NCBI GenBank assembly: GCA_009692845.1
Contig: SHYK01000005.1
Coordinates: 1 to 64,000, forward strand
Source of the DNA: Chloroflexota bacterium
Lineage (GTDB): Bacteria > Chloroflexota > UBA6077 > SHYK01
DNA: 64,000 nucleotides
Direction of reading: 5' to 3'
A model generated the notes under the pieces. It was not told the origin of the DNA. It searched no databases and worked only from the letters and a program-made list of their open reading frames with translations. A program made the translations under genes and the position numbers. This document shows, one piece after another, positions 17,478 to 27,194 of the stretch; within the stretch, counting starts at the first letter, position 1; every line of letters starts with the position of its first letter.

Positions 17478-17834
17478 ATGCCGATCTACGAATACAATTG
17501 CAATGCCTGCGGACGACGCGCCCAGATCTTCTTTCGGAGCTTCTCTGCGGTGGGGGAGGCTCGGTGTCCGCACTGCAAATCGTCCGACCTGGGCCGGGTT
17601 GTTTCTCGTGTGGCTTACGTCCACTCCGAATCATCCTATCAAGATTTTCTGAGCGATCCGGCCAGTTTCGAGAGCGTAGACTATGAAGACCCCAAGGCAG
17701 TGGCCCAGTGGGCACAAAAAATGGGCGAGGCCGCGGGAGTGGACATCGGGCCGGACTATCAGCAGATGATGGAAAACCTGGGGGACGGCGCAGCGCCAGA
17801 AGGCCTGGGGGCCGACTTCGGGGACGATTTCTAG
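17478..17834 (+). CDS. FmdB-family zinc-ribbon protein
   Basis: 118 residues. The first 40 residues form the FmdB/CxxC_CXXC_SSSS zinc ribbon: MPIYEYNCNACG, then RCPHCKSSDLGRVVS. The C-terminal part is acidic and low-complexity (GDGAAPEGLGADFGDDF). ATG 17478 has AGGTGG 4-9 nt upstream, and the MPIYEY start is the family signature; an upstream in-frame start at 17427 was rejected. The family is often called a putative regulator, but its role is not established. It is convergent with the sigma factor gene. Confidence 0.88.
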   Translation: MPIYEYNCNACGRRAQIFFRSFSAVGEARCPHCKSSDLGRVVSRVAYVHSESSYQDFLSDPASFESVDYEDPKAVAQWAQKMGEAAGVDIGPDYQQMMENLGDGAAPEGLGADFGDDF

Positions 17835-17906
17835 CCGCGCAAGGCCCGGAGGCAAGCCGAAGATCCCGTGCAACGAATTCTTGCATGGCCGCCCGCCTGG
17901 CCTAGC

Positions 17907-18860
17907 TCAGTTGATGAAGGCCCTTAATCGCTGACTGCGGCTGGGGTGCCGCAGTTTCTGAAGTGCTTCTACCTCGATCTGCCTGACCCGTTCCCGGGTT
18001 ACTCCGAGCTGCTCACCAATCTCATCAAGCGTTTGTTGCTGGGCTACGCCGAAGCCGAAGCGCAGCTCAACCACCCGCCGTTCCCGGGGGGAAAGGTCCC
18101 CGAGCGCACTCGAAATCTCCTCTTTCATCTCCAGGTGGGCACTAAGGGTGTCCAAATCGACCGCGTTGGGATCTTCGACAAAGTCGCCCAGGGTTGATTC
18201 ACCGTCTTCGCCCAAGGGAGTCTCCAGAGAGATCGGGATGGGCAGCAAGGCGAGCCACTCCCGGATCTGATCAGTCGTGACTCCGACTTCCGCCCCGATT
18301 TCGTCCAGGGTGGGCTCCCGACCATATTCCTGCTGCAGACGGGTCATGGTCCGAAGCGTGCGATTTAGAGCGTCCACCATGTGGACCGGAATTCTGATCG
18401 TGCGGGCCTGGTCGGCGATGGCTCTGGTCACCGCTTGGCGGATCCACCAGGTCGCATAAGTGCTGAATTTGAAGCCCCGATGGTAATCAAACTTCTCCAC
18501 CGCGCGGAGGAGCCCAATGTTGCCCTCCTGAATCAGGTCTCCCAGCGGGACCCCGCGGTTTGCATAACGCCGAGCGACGCTCACCACGAGACGCGAGTTC
18601 GCTTCGATCAGTCGAACCTGGGCATCTCGCCCCTGCCGGATCAGCTCCAGCAGCTCATCCCGCTGCTCAACCGGCATCAAGCCGCCATTCAGGCGCTCTT
18701 GCGCTCCGTGGCCCCGTTCCATGGCCTGCGCAAGGTCCACCTCTTGCTTCGTCGTGAGGAGTCCGACCCGGGCGATCTCCCGGAGATACAGGGGAAGTGA
18801 GTCGCTTCCCCCGCCGTCCTCCGGATTGCTGGACCCGACGGCCGGCCGCTCTTCTCTCAA
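17907..18860 (-). CDS. Primary-type sigma-70 factor (RpoD/SigA-like)
   Basis: 317 residues with regions 1.2 to 4.2 and no region 1.1. Region 1.2 is [20 protein letters not shown] (about 21-40). Region 2 contains the core-binding and -10-melting block: [40 protein letters not shown]. Region 3 has [13 protein letters not shown]. Region 4.2 has [20 protein letters not shown] near 280-300. It could be the housekeeping or a group 2 sigma factor; only a genome-wide view would tell. TTG 18860 overlaps the stop of the DUF1015 gene (TTGA), with GGAGAAG upstream, so the two are coupled. Confidence 0.92.
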   Translation of the reverse strand: MREERPAVGSSNPEDGGGSDSLPLYLREIARVGLLTTKQEVDLAQAMERGHGAQERLNGGLMPVEQRDELLELIRQGRDAQVRLIEANSRLVVSVARRYANRGVPLGDLIQEGNIGLLRAVEKFDYHRGFKFSTYATWWIRQAVTRAIADQARTIRIPVHMVDALNRTLRTMTRLQQEYGREPTLDEIGAEVGVTTDQIREWLALLPIPISLETPLGEDGESTLGDFVEDPNAVDLDTLSAHLEMKEEISSALGDLSPRERRVVELRFGFGVAQQQTLDEIGEQLGVTRERVRQIEVEALQKLRHPSRSQRLRAFIN

Positions 18861-20215
18861 TTGCTCTTCTCCCCGGATGACCTGTCGATGATGGGAACCT
18901 CGCCCTTCAGGCCGGCCATCACGAGCCCAGTCACCGGTTTGGGATAGAAGTAGGTGGACTTCTCAGGCATCTTGTCGCCGGCATCGGCAACCGCCATCAC
19001 CTGCTCCACGGGCGTCCCTCTAAGCAGAAACGCAATATCCGCACGAGAAGTTTCAATCTCCCGCTCGACTTCTTCCGGACTGTAGGCATAGGTGAGCCGA
19101 CCTGTTTCGATAAGGGACTGCGTGCCCCCGGAATAGAGACGGTCTATTCCGAGCGCATGGAGAGCGGCCGCGTCCAAACGCCGCCATCCTTCTGAATGAT
19201 CAGCCGAAAAACTCAACGGGATAATGTCTGCTTTTAGTACCGCAACGATGCTGAGATGAGCCCGCGGCGCGTAAACCGCGAAGGCGATTTGTCCAGCGGG
19301 TAGGCTATTGAGGCGCCAAAGGAGCTCTCGGGCCCCCGATTCAGTCTCGTGAAGATCGAACCAGGTGTTCAACGACCGGCGAATGTAATTGGCGTCCGGG
19401 GGGCCGCTGGTTCGTACCAGGCGCTGAATCCCGAGCACCGGAAGGCCGGGATCGTCGCCTTGCACCATGTGGGCGAGAACGAAGTTGGGAGCGGCATTCT
19501 CGGGCAGATCGCCGTTTTCTTTTTCCAGCTCATCCCGATAACCGAGCGCCGTCTCGTATCGATGGTGGCCATCGGCCACGTACACGGGACGGTCCGCGAG
19601 TACTTGCTGAAACGCACGGATCGCAAGGGGCTCGGTACACGCCCACACCGAGTGGCGCACCGAGTCATTTTCACTGTCCCACAGCGAGATATCGGGCTCC
19701 CTGGTGCTAACGGCGTTCCAAAGGGCATTCGCCTCGGCCACCGCGCCTCGGTACACCAGCCAGATCGGGCTAAAGTTTGCCTCGCAGGCGCGCATGAGCT
19801 GAAGTCGATCTTGCTTGGGACCGGCCAGGGTTCGCTCGTGGGGTCGGACAATCCCCCGCTCCCAGGGCTCCAGATGAACGAGGGCAAATAGCCCTCGGCG
19901 TTCATGCTGTATTCCCGCCACTGAGAAGCGGCAGGAATACACGTAGAGCGCGGGTTCCGAGTCCTGGACCAGCGTCCCATCGGCCAACCAGGCGCCAAAT
20001 TGGCTGGCGGCTCGCTGATACTTTGCTCCGGGGGCGTCGTTTGCGGTTTCCGAGGGGAGCTCGAGGCGCACCATGTTCCGCGGGTGCCGCCTGACGAGGC
20101 GTCGCTGGAGATTGGGTGTGATGACGTCGAACGGCGGGCACACCAGAAACGAAAGCTCGCTTCCGAACCGGGAAGCGTTGTAGCGAATGCCCCTGAACGG
20201 GCGAATATCTGCCAA
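18857..20215 (-). CDS. DUF1015 family protein
   Basis: 452 residues, cytosolic by composition. It shows the family's landmarks: [13 protein letters not shown] at the start, [11 protein letters not shown], the [16 protein letters not shown] segment, and [18 protein letters not shown] about the middle. The biochemical role of the family is not something I can assign from the sequence. TTG 20215 follows GGAGGG. The gene ends inside the start of the sigma factor gene, so it is probably co-transcribed with it. The order DUF1015-sigma with overlapping codons is worth noting. Confidence 0.85.
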   Translation of the reverse strand: MADIRPFRGIRYNASRFGSELSFLVCPPFDVITPNLQRRLVRRHPRNMVRLELPSETANDAPGAKYQRAASQFGAWLADGTLVQDSEPALYVYSCRFSVAGIQHERRGLFALVHLEPWERGIVRPHERTLAGPKQDRLQLMRACEANFSPIWLVYRGAVAEANALWNAVSTREPDISLWDSENDSVRHSVWACTEPLAIRAFQQVLADRPVYVADGHHRYETALGYRDELEKENGDLPENAAPNFVLAHMVQGDDPGLPVLGIQRLVRTSGPPDANYIRRSLNTWFDLHETESGARELLWRLNSLPAGQIAFAVYAPRAHLSIVAVLKADIIPLSFSADHSEGWRRLDAAALHALGIDRLYSGGTQSLIETGRLTYAYSPEEVEREIETSRADIAFLLRGTPVEQVMAVADAGDKMPEKSTYFYPKPVTGLVMAGLKGEVPIIDRSSGEKSN

Positions 20216-20287
20216 TTTCCCTCCAATTTTCGGATCTCCGGCGCGCCCCTCGACTAGCTATAATCCAAGCGCTCCACGGAGGCTGTA

Positions 20288-20677
20288 ATGGTGTTCCCTC
20301 GCACCTTTTGTTTGGCGAGCTTTGTCATCTTTCTGAGTTTGATAACCGGCTGCATCGACGATTCGCCCGGGCCGGCCACCGCTGTCCCCTTGCAGCCCAC
20401 GGTCATCCGACCTGCGCTCGCGACGCCGATTGCGGCTGCGACACTCGTGCCAGCGCGGTCGCCCTCACCTTCCGCTGCACCGGCCGGCCGCACCTACGTG
20501 GTGAAGGACGGAGATGCGCTCACGACGATCGCTGCCCAAGTTTATGGCGATGCGAGTCAATGGAGGTTTGTCTTTGAGGCAAACCGAGATCAGCTATCGA
20601 GCGAAGACCAGCTGCAAGTGGGCCAAACGCTCCGGATTCCGCCTCTCCCAACCGTTGCTCCCACGCGGACGACCTAA
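20288..20677 (+). CDS. LysM-domain lipoprotein
   Basis: 129 residues, predicted exported. A signal peptide (residues 1-22) ends in the lipobox LITGC. A Pro/Ala/Thr-rich linker leads to one LysM domain (YVVKDGDALTTIAAQVYGD, then LQVGQTLRIP), which binds peptidoglycan or other GlcNAc glycans. ATG 20288 has GGAGG 5 nt upstream. It is divergent from the DUF1015/sigma pair. A second small exported protein seems to follow directly, so the two may form a cell-envelope operon. Confidence 0.85.
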   Translation: MVFPRTFCLASFVIFLSLITGCIDDSPGPATAVPLQPTVIRPALATPIAAATLVPARSPSPSAAPAGRTYVVKDGDALTTIAAQVYGDASQWRFVFEANRDQLSSEDQLQVGQTLRIPPLPTVAPTRTT

Positions 20678-20681
20678 GCAT

Positions 20682-20963
20682 CTGTCCGACCAGCACGTCC
20701 GCTTCGTCCCGATTCTGATCCTCGCAGCCCTCGTGGTCCTAACCGGCAGCACAGCTTGTTCTGGAAGGGCTCAGGGCGCGCAAGCCGCGACTGCGTTTCC
20801 ACAACCGACGCCGAACCCGACCCTGGACGCGGTGATTCGCGGCATTGTGACAATCGCTGTCCCGACTATCACGAGGACGTCTGGAGCGGCGGTGCCCACC
20901 GTTCGGCCAGCGCCGCCGACCCCAATTGGTAGCTCCCTACCAGTCGCGACTCGAGCGACGTAG
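20682..20963 (+). CDS. Putative small lipoprotein, start non-standard
   Basis: The frame encodes a signal-like helix (RFVPILILAALVVLTGSTAC), then a Pro/Thr/Ala-rich tail of about 65 residues typical of cell-envelope linkers. No ATG/GTG/TTG lies close before the signal: the nearest in-frame ATG is at 20514 or shortly after, inside the LysM gene. CTG 20682, 4 nt after the LysM stop, would allow coupled re-initiation and a 93-residue protein. The lipobox (STAC) is weak. It could also be a decayed gene. Confidence 0.4.
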   Translation: MSDQHVRFVPILILAALVVLTGSTACSGRAQGAQAATAFPQPTPNPTLDAVIRGIVTIAVPTITRTSGAAVPTVRPAPPTPIGSSLPVATRAT

Positions 20964-21014
20964 CGGCGGTGGGTAGTTGCTGAGTAGTCCTGAAGGCAAC
21001 GCGCGGCCCGGGTC

Positions 21015-21611
21015 TTAGCGGCTCAAGCCAGGAAGACCTGGTTGAGCGAAGTGCGCATCTAAGTAGGCCACCGCGGCCAATACCGTGGGTACCCAGGTGA
21101 GGCTCGCCGCTTCCCAGGGGTGCATCGGGAGATCGATTTGTAAGAGCCGCACGATTTCGCCCCATTCGGATCCAATCACGATGACCGGCTTGCCGGCCTG
21201 GGCCGATTGCACCGCGTTCCACACCATGGCCAGTTCCAGCAGCGTCCCGATGCCGCCCTTCAACACGACGTAGGCTTGCCCCAGTTCAACCAGTTGCTCG
21301 AGTCGCCCGAATAACGACGAGGTCACAATGTTCCGGTCAATCCAGGGATTCGCTATGGCTTCGTCGTACAGGGTGACGGTCACGCCTACTGTGGAGCCGC
21401 CGGCTTCCTTAGCGGCCTGGGCTGCGGCAGTCATTGTCCCGCTGTAGCCCCCATTGCAGAGAATCCACCCCCGTTCGCCAAGCAGTCGTCCCAGCTCGGT
21501 TGCAGCGATGTATTCTGGATCGCCGGGGCGGGCCCGGGAGCTCCCGAAGACGGTGATGATCCGGCCCCGCTCCAGGGCGCCCGGAAGATCCAGATCTATG
21601 CGCTCTACCAT
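21015..21611 (-). CDS. LOG/TIGR00725-type Rossmann-fold protein
   Basis: 198 residues. The fold is that of the LOG/lysine-decarboxylase-like family: ITVFGSSRARPGDPEY near residue 18, CNGGYSGTMTAAAQAAKEAGG in the middle, and KGGIGTLLELAMVW, a variant of the PGGxGTxxE nucleotide-binding motif with Lys in place of Pro. Some family members are cytokinin-activating phosphoribohydrolases; for this one only nucleotide binding can be proposed. ATG 21611 has GAGGA 8 nt upstream. Divergent from the radical SAM gene. Confidence 0.82.
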   Translation of the reverse strand: MVERIDLDLPGALERGRIITVFGSSRARPGDPEYIAATELGRLLGERGWILCNGGYSGTMTAAAQAAKEAGGSTVGVTVTLYDEAIANPWIDRNIVTSSLFGRLEQLVELGQAYVVLKGGIGTLLELAMVWNAVQSAQAGKPVIVIGSEWGEIVRLLQIDLPMHPWEAASLTWVPTVLAAVAYLDAHFAQPGLPGLSR

Positions 21612-21726
21612 CCGTAATTCCTCGATTGCTGCAGCGTTCCACCCGTGTGCTATGCTAGCTCGGCCGGTCGCTGGAGCGTAGTAGCGTGTCTAGGCGGGTG
21701 AGAGCTAGGAGCATGGAGGCGGGACA

Positions 21727-23217
21727 ATGATAAGTGCCGTGCCGCGTCGCGAGCTGGAGTCCCGCATCAAACGAATTCTGTTTGTCGAGCCCCAAAGTGG
21801 CTATTCCACCGGGTTCAACGATACGGTTCGCGTCGAGACCCTGGGCCCTGAATACCTGGCCGGAGCGGTGTCCGACGTTGCCGAATCCCGGCTCGCCGAT
21901 CTAAGGGTCCCTGGCGTTGACCTGGTCGCCCAGATCGAGGAGTTTCAGCCCGATCTCATCGCCCTCAAATGCGGGTATACGACCGACGTCCCAATTGCGG
22001 CCGATATCGCCCGTCAGGTGAAACGGCTCGATCCCCGACTGCCGGTAATCGTCGGGGGACACCACATCTCACTCTCTCCCAAGGACCTGTTTATTCCGCA
22101 GGTGGATGCCATCGTGTATGGCGAAGCGGACGAAGTCTTTCCGGCGCTGGTTCACGAGCTTGGCACCGACGGCAAGCTGGACCGAATCCCCTATCTCTAC
22201 TACCAAGATGCCGAAGGGGAGTTTCGGAGCACCGTGCCACCCGGGAAGATCAGCAACCTGGTGTTGCAAAACGATCGTTCTATGAATGAGCGCCCCGAAG
22301 CGCTGCGGTCACTCTGCGACCCCTATCGCGATGATTATTACTTTCTGTACCACATGCGGCCCTACTCCATAGAAACCGCGCGCGGTTGCCGCTACCGCTG
22401 TTCTTTTTGCTCGGTCTGGCAATTCCACCAGGGAACCTACAAGGTTGAAGGGTGGGAACGAACCTTCGAGGAGATCTCCCGTATCCCCAACGGCTCCTAC
22501 GTCAACATCGTCGACGATCTCGCGATTCAAGTGATGCCGCACGAAGACTACCGATCGTCAGATGCCTGGAAGCTCGCGAACGCGCTCATCGAGAGTGGAA
22601 ACCGTCGTCGCTTCTGGATGCAGTGTCGGGCTGACAACATCGTTCGCAACCAGAACCTTTACACCCGTTGGGCGGAGGCCGGCCTGGACATGATTCTCGT
22701 CGGCTTGGAGTCCGACGATCCAGTCGAGCTGAAGCGGGTGAACAAGGGCTCCCGCCCCAACGTCAACGGAGAGGCACTGGAGTTTCTGCACAGCGTCGGG
22801 ATCAAGATTTGGGGGGCCCAGATCGTCTTCGCTGACTGGGGACATGAAAAATTCGATCATCTCACGGAGTACAACCAGCGATTCGAGATCGATTGCCCGC
22901 AGTTCACGATTCACACCCCGCTACCGGGCACGGTCGATTGGGAAACGTACAAGGACCAGCTGATAACTCACGACCGGCGCTACTTTGACTTCCTTCACCC
23001 GGTGCTGCCCACTACGCTCCCGATCCACGAGTTCATCGAGCGGTATGTCCAGCTCTACCGCGACTGCCACATGAGCTTTCAGGATTTGATGAAGATGGTG
23101 AGGGACGGGCTGGTAACCCACGCCGGAGTGAGCGCGTTCCTGAAGAAATTCAGGAACCTGCTCGAACCGAGCACCTACCAGAGCGCGATCGATCTGCATA
23201 CTCGGGCCCATTCCTGA
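21727..23217 (+). CDS. B12-binding-domain radical SAM protein
   Basis: 496 residues. N-terminal cobalamin-binding Rossmann domain (about 15-155: RILFVEPQSGY..., PVIVGGHHISLSPKDL, DAIVYGEADEVF), then a radical SAM TIM barrel with the cluster motif CRYRCSFC near 223-230. The C-terminal part (LPIHEFIERYVQLYRDC) resembles class B enzymes such as HpnR/BchE-like methylases and cyclases. Likely a methyltransferase or a C-C bond-forming enzyme; the substrate is unknown. No hopanoid or bacteriochlorophyll genes are nearby. ATG 21727 has GGAGG 7 nt upstream. It appears to be a single-gene unit. Confidence 0.88.
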   Translation: MISAVPRRELESRIKRILFVEPQSGYSTGFNDTVRVETLGPEYLAGAVSDVAESRLADLRVPGVDLVAQIEEFQPDLIALKCGYTTDVPIAADIARQVKRLDPRLPVIVGGHHISLSPKDLFIPQVDAIVYGEADEVFPALVHELGTDGKLDRIPYLYYQDAEGEFRSTVPPGKISNLVLQNDRSMNERPEALRSLCDPYRDDYYFLYHMRPYSIETARGCRYRCSFCSVWQFHQGTYKVEGWERTFEEISRIPNGSYVNIVDDLAIQVMPHEDYRSSDAWKLANALIESGNRRRFWMQCRADNIVRNQNLYTRWAEAGLDMILVGLESDDPVELKRVNKGSRPNVNGEALEFLHSVGIKIWGAQIVFADWGHEKFDHLTEYNQRFEIDCPQFTIHTPLPGTVDWETYKDQLITHDRRYFDFLHPVLPTTLPIHEFIERYVQLYRDCHMSFQDLMKMVRDGLVTHAGVSAFLKKFRNLLEPSTYQSAIDLHTRAHS

Positions 23218-23338
23218 GCCGGCTGAGACACTACCGAACCGCATATCGGTGACTCGGCACGACCCCGGGTACCTGTCATGCTCAGCCGGGCCGGCGCAGG
23301 ATCGGGATGAGAGTGGGCTGGCCTTAACCGCCTGACTC

Positions 23339-23809
23339 TCAGCGACCGCGGCGGGCCAGCGTCTCGACGGCTCGCTCACTGGCGTCGTTGATTAGCACCC
23401 GCAACCTCTCGATTTCCGCGTCGAGCGCAGCCACGTCTGCCTCGGCCCCGGCCGAATCCGGGCTATCAGCCCGCCTCAGCGCGACTTTGCGGGCTTCGAG
23501 CTCGGCGAGCTCGAGCTTGGCGAGCTCGAAGCTCTTGGTGAGCTGCAATGAGTCCAGCTCAGATTGGACCCGAGCCCGCAGTCGAGATAAGTGCTGACCG
23601 ATCTGTTCGGTATTCTCGCTGCGTTGATCGACATCGGCCATCATCGCCAGGGTCTGGTCCAGGCTAGGGTCTCGGTACAGGGCGAAATTGATTACCCGCT
23701 CGAGTTGGTCGCGGAATTGTCGACGGGCCGCCTGAATTTGTTTCTCTTTGGCCTCGATCTCCTTCAACAGGAGTCGAAGCCGGGCAATCGACATATCGAG
23801 CTGATTCAA
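23339..23809 (-). CDS. Coiled-coil protein of unknown function
   Basis: 156 residues, almost entirely helical with heptad patterns (ARLRLLLKEIEAKEKQIQAA, LRARVQSELDSLQLTKSFEL, DAEIERLRVLINDASERAVE). No signal peptide or membrane segment. The start is TTG 23809, with ATG 23794 (MSIARLRLL) as an alternative. I do not recognise a family; a scaffold or PspA-like assembly role is possible but unsupported. Flanked by the radical SAM gene (convergent) and a VOC gene on the same strand. Confidence 0.7.
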   Translation of the reverse strand: MNQLDMSIARLRLLLKEIEAKEKQIQAARRQFRDQLERVINFALYRDPSLDQTLAMMADVDQRSENTEQIGQHLSRLRARVQSELDSLQLTKSFELAKLELAELEARKVALRRADSPDSAGAEADVAALDAEIERLRVLINDASERAVETLARRGR

Positions 23810-23870
23810 GGTTGAAGCCTACCGAATCGACGGATAGTCCTAGAAGCGCCGTGACCGCCGAGCAAACTGT

Positions 23871-24299
23871 CTAGGCTCGCCGGGGCCGGTCCTCGTACCC
23901 TTCTGGGTTTGCATAGGGGGGAGTGTTGAGCTCAAATCGAATGCCGGCCGGGCTGATGAATCGAGCCCGCCGCCGGCTGCCGTCGGGCTGACGATCGACG
24001 GTTGTACCCTGGGCCTCGACCCGCGCTGCTAGCTCGTCGATCTCGGCGAAGCTCGGCACGTCAAAGGCGATATGGTTGAGGATGTACTCTTCTTCTCCAA
24101 AAGCGGTGACCGGATTGTCGGTGGCGAATAGGATGAACTCATGATCCCGCAACGGGTCGGCCGCGAAGAATTGGTTGCGGCCAGCCTGACCATGCATGGC
24201 TTTGAGTCCTACGACTTTTTCCCAAAACTCACATTCTTGCGCAAATTTCTCGCGGGGAACGTTGAACCCGACGTGACTCAGTCGCGCGATAACTCCCAT
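23871..24299 (-). CDS. VOC (glyoxalase/dioxygenase) superfamily protein
   Basis: 142 residues, with paired beta-alpha-beta-beta-beta modules: IARLSHVGFNVPREKFAQEC at the start, and YILNHIAFDVPSFAEIDELA in the second module, ending ISPAGIRFELNTPP. The metal-ligand pattern (His, Glu) of VOC enzymes is visible as SHVGF, NHIAF and FELN. Could be a lyase, a dioxygenase or a resistance-type protein; substrate not assignable. ATG 24299 has GGAGGGGG upstream. Confidence 0.85.
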   Translation of the reverse strand: MGVIARLSHVGFNVPREKFAQECEFWEKVVGLKAMHGQAGRNQFFAADPLRDHEFILFATDNPVTAFGEEEYILNHIAFDVPSFAEIDELAARVEAQGTTVDRQPDGSRRRARFISPAGIRFELNTPPYANPEGYEDRPRRA

Positions 24300-24414
24300 G
24301 ATGCTCCCCCTCCGCGGTTGGGTTGCTCAACGTGGTCGAAAGACCGGGTCGATATAGATAGGCCAATTTTACCCCCAGGTTCGGGGGGGGGAAGCTGCAA
24401 CGTGCTGCGGTCCG

Positions 24415-25152
24415 ATGACTGAACCCAACTTTATCGTGCGGGGGCATCCGAGCTATGTCTGGCGACGAGGCCAAGAGCGGCGCCTGGATCTCCTTCGGCG
24501 ATCGGTTCACCTGGAAAACCGCTGGATACTGGACGTCGGTTGCGGCGTCGGGACCTGGATGCGGGCATTTGGAAGATTCTCTTCACACGTTTTTGGCGTG
24601 GACGTCGAGGCTCCAAGAGTGGCTGAAGCGAGGCAAGATCAACCGGGAGCGTTGGTTGCTGTCTCCGAGTATCTCCCGTTTCCCGACGCTGCTTTCGACG
24701 TTGTGTTCCTCCACGAGGTGATCGAGCACGTGGCTGACGATCGAGAAACGGTGCGAGAAGCATTTCGATGCACGCGACCCGGCGGGTCAATCGTCATCTT
24801 CGCGCCCAACCGGCTGTACCCATTTGAAACGCACGGCTTCTATTGGGGGGATCGCTTCATCTTTCGGCTTCTTCCCCTGATCAACTACACCCCGGATTTC
24901 ATTCGGGATCGGTTCTGTCATCACGTCCGTATCTATACCCAGCGTCGGATTCTGCGGCTGTTCGACGGTCTCGATGTGGAGTTCATGGTTCGCTCGCACA
25001 TTTACCCGGGCTTCGACAACGTCGCTCAGCGCATGCCCCGGCTGGGGCACTTCATCCAGCAAGCGACCGATATCGCCGAGCGGACGCCGCTGCGCTCATT
25101 TGGCATCTCCCATTTCATCGTCGCCCAAAAACGCGCGGCGGATTCGTTGTAA
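24415..25152 (+). CDS. Class I SAM-dependent methyltransferase
   Basis: 245 residues. Motif I ILDVGCGVGTWMRAF (about residues 38-52), the acidic motif II VFGVDVEAPRV, and FDVVFLHEVIEHVADDRE, the post-motif of UbiE/small-molecule methyltransferases. The C-terminal half (NRLYPFETHGFYWGDRFIF...) matches methyltransferases found in polysaccharide and lipid loci. Substrate unknown. ATG 24415 gives MTEPNFIVRGH. No strong Shine-Dalgarno. Followed after 142 bp by parA. Confidence 0.88.
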   Translation: MTEPNFIVRGHPSYVWRRGQERRLDLLRRSVHLENRWILDVGCGVGTWMRAFGRFSSHVFGVDVEAPRVAEARQDQPGALVAVSEYLPFPDAAFDVVFLHEVIEHVADDRETVREAFRCTRPGGSIVIFAPNRLYPFETHGFYWGDRFIFRLLPLINYTPDFIRDRFCHHVRIYTQRRILRLFDGLDVEFMVRSHIYPGFDNVAQRMPRLGHFIQQATDIAERTPLRSFGISHFIVAQKRAADSL

Positions 25153-25213
25153 GGCAGGCCTCACGAAAAGCACGAAATTCCTTGTGGGCTGGGGTTGGAC
25201 GGGGGTCACGTGG

Positions 25214-25256
25214 CGTTGCAGGGGCATGCCCCCTGTGCTACCATCGGCAAACTCCG
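25214..25256 (+). promoter_or_regulatory. Possible promoter and palindrome upstream of parA
   Basis: The gap before parA contains TTGCAG and, 18 bp later, TACCAT, a plausible -35/-10 pair. Between them lies the palindrome GGGGCATGCCCC, which could be an operator. The assignment is visual only. Confidence 0.3.
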
Positions 25257-25294
25257 GGGGGTCGGCCCTCGATTGCCCATTTAGGCTTCATGTA

Positions 25295-26050
25295 GTGGCA
25301 ACGATCATCGCCATCGCCAATCAAAAAGGCGGCGTGGGGAAGACCACCACGACGGCAAATCTCGGTGCTTCCCTGGCCGAGCTAGGCCAGCGCGTGCTCC
25401 TCGTTGATCTCGATCCGCAAGGCAACCTGACCGCCGCCTTTGGAGTGAAAGCCGATTCAAGCATTGCCGACGCCCTTCTGGATCGCGCTCGGCCGCTTCC
25501 CGTCGTCATCATCGAGAATTCTCAGCACCCCGGTGTCTCCCTCGTGCCGTCTGCCATCGCGCTCGCAACCGCGGAAGCGGCGCTCATGGCAAAGCTGGGA
25601 CGCGAGATGCGGCTGCGGGACCAAATTCAGGCGATTGCAGACCGGTTCGATTTCATCCTTATCGATACGCCACCCTCGCTGGGATTGCTCACCATCAACT
25701 CGCTGGTGGCCGCGCAGGTAGTCATCGTCCCAACCGAAGCCCGCTTTTTCTCTATTCAAGGACTGCAGATGCTGCAAGATTCGATCTCGGAGACGCTGTA
25801 TCTGAACGCCTCCTTGAAGGTGATGGGCATTCTCCTGAGTAAGATCGATACTCGGCTTCGGGAAGAGCGGGCGGTCTCCAAGTTTCTGCGCGAGCGCTGG
25901 GGCGAACTGGTCTTCAGTACTGAGATCAAGACCAACAGCAAAATTCTCGAGGCCGGCTCGGCAGGGGTATCGGTATTCCGTTACAACGGTGCTGGCAAAG
26001 CAGCCGCATCCTATCTTGCCCTAGCCAGGGAGGTCATGAGCCGTGTCTAG
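25295..26050 (+). CDS. parA: ParA/Soj-type ATPase
   Basis: 251 residues. GTG 25295 gives the canonical start [20 protein letters not shown] with the deviant Walker A (KGGVGKTT). Motif A' is [12 protein letters not shown] and Walker B is [11 protein letters not shown]; the C-terminus has SKFLRERWG and [16 protein letters not shown] sequence of chromosomal ParA proteins. Normally parA pairs with parB; here no parB follows and the gene overlaps ftsZ by 8 bp (GTGTCTAG). A role in chromosome segregation or in placing the division ring is inferred. Confidence 0.92.
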   Translation: MATIIAIANQKGGVGKTTTTANLGASLAELGQRVLLVDLDPQGNLTAAFGVKADSSIADALLDRARPLPVVIIENSQHPGVSLVPSAIALATAEAALMAKLGREMRLRDQIQAIADRFDFILIDTPPSLGLLTINSLVAAQVVIVPTEARFFSIQGLQMLQDSISETLYLNASLKVMGILLSKIDTRLREERAVSKFLRERWGELVFSTEIKTNSKILEAGSAGVSVFRYNGAGKAAASYLALAREVMSRV

Positions 26051-27194
26051 AAGAGGTTTCGGATTCGATCCTGAGCGGCTCTCCCAATCGCCGCCTCCTG
26101 ACTCGATCGTTCAGCGAATTCTGGACGACGACGTCGGGCAGGCCGCGAAGGGGTTTACCGAAGTAAAAATCATCGGCGTAGGCGGCGGGGGCAACAATGC
26201 TGTCAACCGCATGATCGAAGCTAGCGTCCAGGGGGTCCAGTTCGTGGCCCTCAATACGGACGCTCAAGCGCTGGCCCGAAGCGCGGCCAAACACACCCTG
26301 GTGATCGGTGACAAGCTCACTCGCGGGCTCGGCGCGGGCGGAGACCCGGCAATGGGTGAGAAGGCCGCCGAAGCGAGCGTCGAGCAGATCAGGGCGCTGA
26401 TTCGCGGGGCCGACATGGTGTTTATCACCGCGGGACTCGGAGGCGGCACCGGGACCGGCGCCGCTCCGATCGTGGCTGACATCGCCCGCGAGGAGAAGGC
26501 CCTAACTGTGGGAGTGGTCACTACGCCATTCAGTTTCGAGGGTTCTCGACGGGCTCGACTGGCCGACAAGGGCGTCGAAATGCTCCGAGAGCGAGTTGAT
26601 GCCCTGATCGTAGTTCCCAATGACCGGTTGCTGAATTTGGGAGATCGAAATCTGCCCTTCGTCGAAGCCTTCCGCCTCGCCGACGACGTGCTGCGACAAG
26701 GCGTTCAGGGAATCTCGGACCTGGTCACCCTTACTGGCCTGATCAACGTCGACTTTGCCGACGTCAAGGCCATCATGTCGGGAGCTGGAACTGCGATGAT
26801 GGCCATCGGTGAGGGAAACGGAGATGGACGCGCTTTGCAGGCTGCCCAGATGGCCATCACCAGCCCATTGCTGGACACTTCCATCGACGGCGCTCGGGGT
26901 GTGCTGATGAACATCACGGGGGGTCCGGACCTCACTCTCGTAGAGGTTCACGAGGCCGCTCAAGCAATCCGAGACCTGGTAGACGAGGATGCCAACATTA
27001 TTTTCGGTACGGTCGTGGTTCCTAATGCCAAGCCGGAAGTCAAGATCACCTTGATCGCCACTGGCGTCCAGTTGGGGTCGGGTGCGTCGCGCCGCCCGCC
27101 TGGTCCGCTAACTCTGCCACCCGGTCTTGATCCCGTCCGCGGAGACCGCCCCACCGATATCGATCTCCCTGCTTTCCTGCGGAGACGGCGCTAA
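26043..27194 (+). CDS. ftsZ: Cell division protein FtsZ
   Basis: Tubulin-like GTPase forming the division ring, 383 residues. N-terminal extension of about 38 residues, then [16 protein letters not shown] (about 42-57), the tubulin signature [12 protein letters not shown] (about 132-143), and the T7 region with [11 protein letters not shown]. The C-terminal linker is short, ending LPAFLRRRR, a conserved-tail-like peptide with basic end. GTG 26043 lies inside the end of parA, so expression is coupled. No ftsA or mur genes flank it, unlike a standard dcw cluster. Confidence 0.96.
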   Translation: MSRRGFGFDPERLSQSPPPDSIVQRILDDDVGQAAKGFTEVKIIGVGGGGNNAVNRMIEASVQGVQFVALNTDAQALARSAAKHTLVIGDKLTRGLGAGGDPAMGEKAAEASVEQIRALIRGADMVFITAGLGGGTGTGAAPIVADIAREEKALTVGVVTTPFSFEGSRRARLADKGVEMLRERVDALIVVPNDRLLNLGDRNLPFVEAFRLADDVLRQGVQGISDLVTLTGLINVDFADVKAIMSGAGTAMMAIGEGNGDGRALQAAQMAITSPLLDTSIDGARGVLMNITGGPDLTLVEVHEAAQAIRDLVDEDANIIFGTVVVPNAKPEVKITLIATGVQLGSGASRRPPGPLTLPPGLDPVRGDRPTDIDLPAFLRRRR

